Below, one piece after another: positions 6,785 to 11,677 of a stretch of 11,677 bases of DNA. The notes below the pieces were generated by a model that did no database searches, was not told the DNA's origin, and saw only the letters and a program-made list of their open reading frames with translations. A program made the position numbers and the translations under genes. Origin of the DNA: Pseudomonadota bacterium (GTDB lineage: Bacteria > Pseudomonadota > Gammaproteobacteria > Steroidobacterales > Steroidobacteraceae); assembly GCA_003242495.1 (NCBI GenBank), contig QGUO01000067.1, positions 1-11,677 on the forward strand, given 5' to 3'. Within the stretch, counting starts at the first letter, position 1, and the number at the start of each line of letters is the position of its first letter.

Positions 6785-6825
6785 GCCGTCCTCGCCCGGC
6801 GGCGCCCGGTGCCCGACGACCATGA
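6781..6825 (+). CDS. 14-codon linking reading frame with strong ribosome binding site
   Basis: GTG at 6781 overlaps the stop codon of the SRPBCC gene (GTGA) and has AAGGAGG at 6767-6773, seven bases upstream, the best Shine-Dalgarno in the window. The frame runs 14 codons (rich in Pro, Arg and Ala) and its TGA at 6823-6825 overlaps the ATG of the following membrane protein (ATGA). The membrane-protein start has no ribosome binding site of its own, so this frame may bring ribosomes to it by translational coupling. Alternatively the GTG is the original start of the downstream gene, put out of frame by an indel, or the Shine-Dalgarno is chance. Confidence 0.35.
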   Translation: MSRPRPAAPGARRP

Positions 6826-7616
6826 TGAGCCCCGACTACATCCGTCAGGGGCGCATCGTCGAGCGCTACCTGTCCGGCGAGCTGACCGTGCGGGAAGCGC
6901 GGGAGTTCGAGAAGTACTGCCTGGAGCATCCCGAGGTGCTCAATGCGCTGCCCATCCCGGTGCGCCTGAAAGCGCGACTCGCCCGTCAGCCGCTCGAGCA
7001 CAGCGAGACCGGCATGTTCCAGACCATTCCCTCGAGCGCCACGCGCGCGGCGCTCGAGCTGGCGGATGCCACCATGCCCGCCGAGGGCCCCATGGGCATG
7101 CCGGGCCTGCGCCTTCCCGCGCTGGGCAGCCTCGGCCCGAACGGCACACGCATGCTGGTCCTCGGCCTGCTGGTCGCGTTGCTGGCGGCGACCGGCGGCC
7201 TGCTCGCCTACGGCATGCAGGCCCGCTCGCTCGCCACCGAGTTGCGCGCCTTGCGGGAGGCGGAACGCTCCCGACAATTGCAGCCGCCCGCCACGGTCGA
7301 GACGCTGCGCCTGCAGATGAGCCGCACCCGGCCCGAGCAGCCGACGGCCGTCGTCGGACGGTCTATTCTGCCGCAGCTCCTGGAGTTGTACGTGGATGCG
7401 ACCGAGAGTCCGTACAACAACTATCAGGTGACCATCGACCGGATCGACGGCACACGCATCATGCAGATCCGCCGGCTGGGCCGCGATTCCAACCGGCAAT
7501 TGCGCCTCGCGCTCAATTCCTCCGCCTTCGGCCCCGGCGAGTACCTGCTGCGCTTCGACGGCTACACTTGGCGCGGCAGGGCCGAGGAGGTCGGCTGGGT
7601 GCGGCTGGACTTGTGA
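6822..7616 (+). CDS. Single-pass membrane protein with anti-sigma-like N-terminal region
   Basis: A 264-aa protein I cannot name. Residues about 8-56 are an acidic, helical region (IVERYLSGELTVREAREFEK and following) resembling the N-terminal part of zinc-finger-like anti-sigma factors, but the His-x3-Cys-x2-Cys motif is missing (a single Cys33). A flexible Pro/Gly/Met-rich linker (about 62-108) leads to one membrane helix at 111-131 (MLVLGLLVALLAATGGLLAY), then a likely short coiled segment (135-160) and a C-terminal domain (about 170-264) with beta-strand patterns such as YQVTIDRIDG and GEYLLRFDGYTW. The expected topology is N-in, C-out. No sigma factor gene is adjacent. It lies 37 bases after the SRPBCC gene on the same strand. 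ATG at 6825 is an equal alternative start. Confidence 0.82.
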   Translation: MMSPDYIRQGRIVERYLSGELTVREAREFEKYCLEHPEVLNALPIPVRLKARLARQPLEHSETGMFQTIPSSATRAALELADATMPAEGPMGMPGLRLPALGSLGPNGTRMLVLGLLVALLAATGGLLAYGMQARSLATELRALREAERSRQLQPPATVETLRLQMSRTRPEQPTAVVGRSILPQLLELYVDATESPYNNYQVTIDRIDGTRIMQIRRLGRDSNRQLRLALNSSAFGPGEYLLRFDGYTWRGRAEEVGWVRLDL

Positions 7617-7626
7617 GGGCCGCCGC

Positions 7627-7642
7627 GCCGGATGGAACCGGC
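7627..7642. other. Small hairpin between convergent genes
   Basis: GCCGG (7627-7631) and CCGGC (7638-7642) can pair across a 6-nt loop in the 45-bp gap between two convergent stop codons. No T run follows in either direction, so it is at best a weak transcription barrier. Confidence 0.2.
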
Positions 7643-7661
7643 TGCCAGCCCCCGCCTTGGC

Positions 7662-10151
7662 TCATCCGCCGCGCAACGTGGCCACCGGGGGATGATTGAC
7701 CACCGAGCGGGTCGCGAGCGTCCCGCTGATGCCGACGAGCAGCGCTCCGGTGACGAGGCCTGCTCCCCACACCGTGGGATTCCACGAATAGCTGAGATTG
7801 AACAGGCGCGTCGCGAGGAAATATCCCGCCGCGGTGGCCCCGAGCGCTGCCAGGGTACCGGCGAGCAGGCCGAGCGTGGTGAACTCGGCCGCAACGCCCT
7901 GCAGGACCACCTTGCGGCTCGCGCCCAGGGTCCGCAGCATCGCGCTCTCGTAGCGTCGCTCGTCGCGGGTGGCCTGGATCGCGGCGAGCAGCACGGTCAC
8001 CCCGGCCAGCAGGGTGAAGCCGAATACGTACTGCACGGCGAGCGACGCCCGGTCCATGACGCTGCGCACCTGACTCAGCAGCGCCTCCAGGTCGATGATG
8101 GTGACTTCGGGGAAGCGGCGCACCATGTCGACCAGCATGCCGCGCTGCGTCGGCGTGAGATGCACGCTGGTGATGTAGGTGCCCGTGGTCGCATCGAGTA
8201 CGCCCGGCGAGAACACCAGGAAGAAATTCGGGCGGAAGGAGTCCCACTGCACCTGGCGGAAATTGGCGACCCGGGCGCGCACGGTCTCGCCGGCCACGTC
8301 GTAGGTGAGCTCGTCGCCGAGCCGCAGGCCGAGCGCGGCGGCGATTTCCTCTTCCACCGACACGCGCGGCTCGTCACCGTCGCCCTGACCCCACCAGGTC
8401 CCGGCCAGCAGCTTGTTGTCCGGGGGCAGCGTCGCGCGCCAGGTGAGATTGGCCTCGCGCTCCACGAAACTCCGCCCGCGCTCGGAGGGGAAGTCCAGCT
8501 GCTCCACGCTCACGCCGTTGATGTGCGTCAGGCGGGCGCGCACCATGGGCACCAGCTCGGGGCGGGGCACGCCGCGTTCGGTAAACCACTCCTCGAGCTC
8601 GCCGGCATGATCGGGACGGATATTGATCATGAAATGATTGGGCGCGTCCTCGGGCAGGCTCGCACGCCATTCCTCCATGAGATCGTTACGCACCACGGCC
8701 AGAAGCAGCAGCACCATCAGCCCGAGCCCGAAGGCGACGATCTGGATTACGCTGTCACGCCCGCGGCGCGCGATGTTCGCCATGCCGTAGCGCCAGGCCA
8801 CGCCGACGCTGCCGCGCAGGCGGCCGAGCAGTCGCACCAGCAGCCAGCCCGCGACGATCAGCACGGCGAACGTGCCGAGCGTGGCGCCGAGCACATACAG
8901 CAGCAGGTTCGCATCGCGCAGCAACCAGCCCAGCAGCACCATCAGCGCAGCGAGCGCCGTGCCGTACACCGTGACATACCTGAGCGGCGGCGGCTCGAGA
9001 TTGCGGCGCAGGACACGCGCCGGCGGAACATGCCGCAGCTGCAGCAACGGCGGCAGCGCAAACCCCACGAGCATCAGGATCGAGGTCGTCACGCCCAGCC
9101 ACGCGGTGCTCGCCGACGGCGCAGGCAGCACGCCACCGACCAGGTCGGCAAGCAGCCAGGCGATGCCTCCTTGGGCGACGTAACCGATGGCGGTACCCAG
9201 CAGGCCCGCCAGGATGGCGAGCGCCACGAGCTGCAGGACGCTGATCGCCAGCACCAGACCTTGGGCGGCGCCCATGCTCTTCATCAACGCCGCCGTGTCG
9301 AGGTGGCGCGCCACGTAGCGGCGCGCGGCAATGGCCACGGCGATGGCGGCGAGCAGGATGGTGACCAGCGCGGCCAGGTTGAGGAAGCGACCGGCGCGAT
9401 CCATGGCCGCGCGGATCTGCGGACTGGCGTCGGTCAGATCATCGATCCGTTCGCCGGGCTGGCGCAGCGTCTCCAGCTCGCGCTTGAATGCCGCGACCTG
9501 CGGCGCCGTGCCGGCGAACAGGGCGAAATAAGAGACACGGCTCCCGGGCTGGATCAGCCCGGTGGCAGGCAGGTCCTCCAGGCGCATGAGCATGGAGGGC
9601 GCGAGGTCCACGAACTGCGTGCCCTGGTCGGGCCGGTAATCGAGCACGCGCGCGATCGTGAGCTCGGTCGACCCCACGCGCAGGCGGTCGCCGATGCGGG
9701 CGCCCAGCTGCGCCAGCAGCCGCGCCTCGGGCCAGACCTCCCCCGGCCCGGGCGTCTGATCGACGGGATAGCCCTGTCCGAACGGCTCGTCGGCGACTCG
9801 TACTCGCCCGCGCAGGGGATACTCGGGCGAGACGGCGCGAATGGCCGTCAGCGCACTGTCCTCGCCGCGGAACACCACGCTCGGAAAGGTCGCGAGCTCG
9901 GCGGTTTGCAGCCCCGCGGCGCGCGCACGCTCGAAATGCCCGCGGTCGAGCGGCCGCGCCGAGCGCAGGCGCAGATCCGCCGCCAGGACCTCGCCGGCCT
10001 GCTGCTCGACCGCCTGGCTCACGCGGTTGGTGAAAAAGCCCACGGCGGTGAGCGCCGCGACCGCCACCAGCAGTGCCAGCATCAGCACCCGCAGCTCGCC
10101 GGACTTGCCGTCCCGCACGAGCGCCAGCATGGCCAGACGCAGCGCCTTCAT
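7662..10151 (-). CDS. ybbP: ABC transporter permease, YbbP-like (FtsX-domain)
   Basis: An 829-aa inner-membrane permease with two FtsX-type halves, close to E. coli YbbP in size. About ten membrane segments are visible near 22-40, 258-276, 300-323, 350-372, 397-411, 417-438, 468-487, 708-728, 755-780 and 795-815. Large periplasmic domains fill about 41-257 (GDRLRVG at 154-160) and 488-707 (LGLRLGDELTYDVAGE at 607-622). FtsX cores such as ARRYVARHLDTAALMKSMGA (276-295) and RDERRYESAMLRTLGASR (729-746) face the ATPase. Such transporters are type VII-like and pull on or extract envelope substrates rather than import solutes; the substrate of YbbAP is not settled. The start at 10151 overlaps the ybbA stop by 4 bp (ATGA), showing translational coupling; the open frame continues upstream but only antisense-like or out of frame inside ybbA. 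Confidence 0.93.
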   Translation of the reverse strand: MKALRLAMLALVRDGKSGELRVLMLALLVAVAALTAVGFFTNRVSQAVEQQAGEVLAADLRLRSARPLDRGHFERARAAGLQTAELATFPSVVFRGEDSALTAIRAVSPEYPLRGRVRVADEPFGQGYPVDQTPGPGEVWPEARLLAQLGARIGDRLRVGSTELTIARVLDYRPDQGTQFVDLAPSMLMRLEDLPATGLIQPGSRVSYFALFAGTAPQVAAFKRELETLRQPGERIDDLTDASPQIRAAMDRAGRFLNLAALVTILLAAIAVAIAARRYVARHLDTAALMKSMGAAQGLVLAISVLQLVALAILAGLLGTAIGYVAQGGIAWLLADLVGGVLPAPSASTAWLGVTTSILMLVGFALPPLLQLRHVPPARVLRRNLEPPPLRYVTVYGTALAALMVLLGWLLRDANLLLYVLGATLGTFAVLIVAGWLLVRLLGRLRGSVGVAWRYGMANIARRGRDSVIQIVAFGLGLMVLLLLAVVRNDLMEEWRASLPEDAPNHFMINIRPDHAGELEEWFTERGVPRPELVPMVRARLTHINGVSVEQLDFPSERGRSFVEREANLTWRATLPPDNKLLAGTWWGQGDGDEPRVSVEEEIAAALGLRLGDELTYDVAGETVRARVANFRQVQWDSFRPNFFLVFSPGVLDATTGTYITSVHLTPTQRGMLVDMVRRFPEVTIIDLEALLSQVRSVMDRASLAVQYVFGFTLLAGVTVLLAAIQATRDERRYESAMLRTLGASRKVVLQGVAAEFTTLGLLAGTLAALGATAAGYFLATRLFNLSYSWNPTVWGAGLVTGALLVGISGTLATRSVVNHPPVATLRGG

Positions 10152-10828
10152 TCCGCCACCAGTCTTCCGGCCTCGATGCGGATGACCCGCTGGCAGCGCT
10201 GCGCAATCGCCGGATCGTGGGTGACGATCACCAGCGTGGTCTCGCTGGCCCGGTTGAGCTCGAACAGCAATTCGATGATGCGCGCGCCGGTGTTGGCGTC
10301 GAGATTGCCCGTCGGCTCGTCCGCGAACAGCAACGCCGGGCGTGTCACGAAGGCGCGTGCGATGGCGACGCGCTGCTGCTCGCCGCCGGAGAGCTGACGC
10401 GGATAGTGCTTGCTGCGCGCCCCGAGGTTCACTTGCTCGAGCGCCTGGGCAGCCGCCTGGCGGGCATTGGGACGCCCGGCCAGCTCGAGCGGCAGCATCA
10501 CGTTCTCGATGGCCGTGAGGGACGGCACCAGGTGGAAACTTTGAAACACGAATCCGACGTGTCGTGCGCGCACCGCCGCCCGTCCGTCCTCGTCGAGCGC
10601 CGTGAGCTCCGCGCCGTTGAGCCAGACGCGCCCCGAGGTCGGCTCGTCGAGCCCGGCAAGCAGCGCCAGGAGCGTCGACTTGCCGGCGCCCGAGGCCCCG
10701 ATCACCGCGGCGCTGCACCCGGCCTCGATGGCCAGACTCACGTCGTCCAGAATGGTCAGCCTTCCCTCGGGGCTGTTAACCTGTTTGCTGATCTGCTGGG
10801 CTTTGAGGACTGGGTTGGCAATGCTCAT
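10148..10828 (-). CDS. ybbA: ABC transporter ATP-binding protein, YbbA (LolD/MacB-like)
   Basis: A 226-aa cytoplasmic ATPase that powers the adjacent permease. All expected motifs are present: Walker A GASGAGKST (44-52), Q-loop Gln96 in VFQSFHLVPS, signature QLSGGEQQRVAIARAF (145-160), Walker B LLFADEPTGNLD (166-177) and switch His204 in VTHD. The sequence around the Q-loop (HVGFVFQSF) and the overall length match E. coli YbbA and its LolD/MacB relatives. The start at 10828 matches family length; the frame stays open for 81 more codons upstream but that stretch is the reverse of tesA coding sequence. There is no clear ribosome binding site. Its start codon overlaps that of tesA on the other strand, so its promoter must lie inside tesA. 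Confidence 0.95.
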   Translation of the reverse strand: MSIANPVLKAQQISKQVNSPEGRLTILDDVSLAIEAGCSAAVIGASGAGKSTLLALLAGLDEPTSGRVWLNGAELTALDEDGRAAVRARHVGFVFQSFHLVPSLTAIENVMLPLELAGRPNARQAAAQALEQVNLGARSKHYPRQLSGGEQQRVAIARAFVTRPALLFADEPTGNLDANTGARIIELLFELNRASETTLVIVTHDPAIAQRCQRVIRIEAGRLVAE

Positions 10829-11483
10829 GTGGCGTCCATGGCTCGGATTCTTGCTCGTCGCGATGATTGCGTTGGCGGGCGCCGACCGGTCGATGGCGGC
10901 CGAGGCGAAGCCGGAGCCGGCACGACCGACGATCCTGGTCGTGGGCGACAGCCTGAGCGCAGGATACGGCATCGACGTGAGCGCCGGGTGGGTCGCGCTG
11001 CTCCAGCGGCGACTCGGCCAGGAAGGGTACGGGTACCGCGTCGTGAACGCCAGCGCGAGCGGCGAAACCACCGGCGGCGCACGGGCGCGGTTCGCGCGCC
11101 TGCTGGAAATTCACCGTCCACGCATCGTGATCCTGGAGCTCGGCGGCAACGATGGCCTGCGCGCGCTGCCCCTGGCGCAGGTGCGCGCCAATCTCGCCGC
11201 CATGATGGATCAGGCGCGTGACGCCGGCGCCGAAGTGCTGCTCGTCGGCATGCAGATCCCGCCCAACTATGGCGCCGAGTATGCCGACCGGTTTCGCGAT
11301 ATGTACGGCGATCTGGCGCGCGAGCACGGCGTACCGCTGGTGGAGTTCTTCCTCGAGGGGGTGGCGCTCGATCCGTCATTGATGCTCGACGACGGCATCC
11401 ATCCGAACGCCGCTGCTCAGCCGACGCTGCTCGAGAACGTCTGGCCGCGGCTGCGCGCAATGCTGCAGGCCACCCCACCCTGA
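10821..11483 (+). CDS. tesA: Secreted arylesterase / TesA-type GDSL lysophospholipase
   Basis: A 220-aa SGNH/GDSL hydrolase like E. coli TesA (thioesterase I/protease I/lysophospholipase L1), which hydrolyses acyl esters and thioesters in the periplasm. A signal peptide covers residues 1-29 (core LGFLLVAMIALAG, cleavage near AEA at 27-29). Block I is GDSLSAGYG with Ser44, block II SGET with Gly81, block III GGND with Asn110, block V DGIHPN with Asp191 and His194; the catalytic set is complete. ATG at 10821 has GAGGA (10805-10809) 11 bases upstream; ATG at 10827 is an alternative that loses two residues. Both overlap the ybbA start on the opposite strand, so its promoter must lie within ybbA. 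The ybbA-ybbP/tesA divergence is a known gammaproteobacterial arrangement. A fadD-like gene follows. Confidence 0.94.
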   Translation: MLMWRPWLGFLLVAMIALAGADRSMAAEAKPEPARPTILVVGDSLSAGYGIDVSAGWVALLQRRLGQEGYGYRVVNASASGETTGGARARFARLLEIHRPRIVILELGGNDGLRALPLAQVRANLAAMMDQARDAGAEVLLVGMQIPPNYGAEYADRFRDMYGDLAREHGVPLVEFFLEGVALDPSLMLDDGIHPNAAAQPTLLENVWPRLRAMLQATPP

Positions 11484-11491
11484 ATCCGGGT

Positions 11492-11521
11492 AAGACATCC
11501 TTGCAATGCTCGCTGCATAAG
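11492..11521 (+). promoter_or_regulatory. Weak candidate promoter upstream of fadD
   Basis: AAGACA (11492-11497) and CATAAG (11516-11521) each match 4 of 6 consensus bases with an 18-bp spacer. The leader to the fadD ATG would be about 80 nt. I see no recognisable FadR-type operator in the 124-bp gap after tesA. Confidence 0.22.
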
Positions 11522-11607
11522 GCACGTTCAGAAGAAACACGATCGATCCAGGCTGAGCGCCACCGCGCGTTCGTCGTCCGCGAATCACGCAGGCAAAGGA
11601 CAACAGA

Positions 11608-11677
11608 ATGAATGCATCCACCGCAGGCAATGCACCCACCGCGCGCCAGGCCTGGCTCGACAGCTATCCGCCGGGCG
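11608..11677 (+). CDS. fadD: Long-chain fatty acid-CoA ligase, N-terminal fragment (cut by window end)
   Basis: Only 23 codons are visible. ATG at 11608 has AAAGGA (11595-11600) seven bases upstream. After a short Ala/Thr-rich lead come QAWLDSYPPG (residues 14-23), which resembles the opening of FadD proteins, where VWLNRYPADVPTEI is the E. coli form. FadD activates long-chain fatty acids to acyl-CoA at the inner membrane. Placement next to tesA, which frees fatty acids, supports the call. The fragment is too short for any catalytic motif (the AMP-binding loop lies far downstream), so this rests on a ten-residue resemblance and context. Confidence 0.6.
   Translation, partial: MNASTAGNAPTARQAWLDSYPPG

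Noticed and set aside
7632..10397. A 921-codon open frame on the plus strand opposite ybbP
   Set aside because: It is a mirror frame of the permease gene in GC-rich DNA; its translation is rich in His, Arg, Gln and Gly with no domain, whereas the minus strand gives a textbook FtsX-type permease.
10152..10718. Upstream extension of the permease frame into ybbA
   Set aside because: This stretch is an out-of-frame reading of the ATPase; the ATGA overlap at 10148-10151 gives the real start.
10602..10820. Upstream extension of the tesA frame
   Set aside because: It runs antisense through ybbA coding sequence; the signal peptide and ribosome binding site place the start at 10821 or 10827.
11477..11491. 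ACCC/GGGT stem just after tesA as a terminator
   Set aside because: Only 4 bp and no T run; too weak to support.
1..11677. CRISPR array, tRNA, rRNA, transposase or phage/defence genes
   Set aside because: No direct repeats at regular spacing, no tRNA-like cloverleaf, and every long gene is accounted for by other families.

Overview
The window is GC-rich, densely coded DNA with eight complete protein genes and one cut by the right edge. It looks like a proteobacterium, most likely a gammaproteobacterium near the Xanthomonadales/Nevskiales/Steroidobacterales. The main reason is the ybbA-ybbP ABC transporter divergent from a TesA-type esterase, with a FadD-like start behind it; that arrangement is familiar from gammaproteobacteria. 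The lineage is inferred from gene content only.

Layout. Bases 1-100 form a perfect 37-bp inverted repeat around a 26-nt spacer; 101-370 is otherwise gene-poor. A secreted S9 peptidase (371-2449, minus) is divergent from an isocitrate lyase/PEP mutase-family enzyme (2637-3419, plus). That enzyme converges on an EamA/DMT transporter (3499-4380, minus), which lies downstream of an archaeal/eukaryal-type prolyl-tRNA synthetase (4512-6041, minus). Divergent from proS are a secreted SRPBCC-domain protein (6254-6784, plus) and a single-pass membrane protein with an anti-sigma-like N-terminus (6822-7616, plus). These two are bridged by a 14-codon reading frame with an excellent ribosome binding site. 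They converge on a YbbP-type permease (7662-10151, minus), which overlaps its ATPase ybbA (10148-10828, minus) by 4 bp. The start codons of ybbA and tesA (10821-11483, plus) overlap on opposite strands. The last 70 bases are the probable start of fadD.

How the genes relate. The clearest units are ybbA-ybbP with tesA (envelope transport and esterase) and tesA followed by fadD (release and activation of fatty acids). The SRPBCC and membrane-protein pair looks like an operon of unknown role. The peptidase, the PEP mutase-like enzyme and the EamA transporter look like independent housekeeping or accessory genes.

I see no CRISPR array, transposase, integrase, phage gene, tRNA or rRNA, and no convincing new multi-gene system. 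The most unusual items are the terminal inverted repeat with mirrored 28-codon reading frames, the archaeal-type ProRS with an eroded zinc site, the 14-codon coupling frame, and the overlapping divergent start codons.
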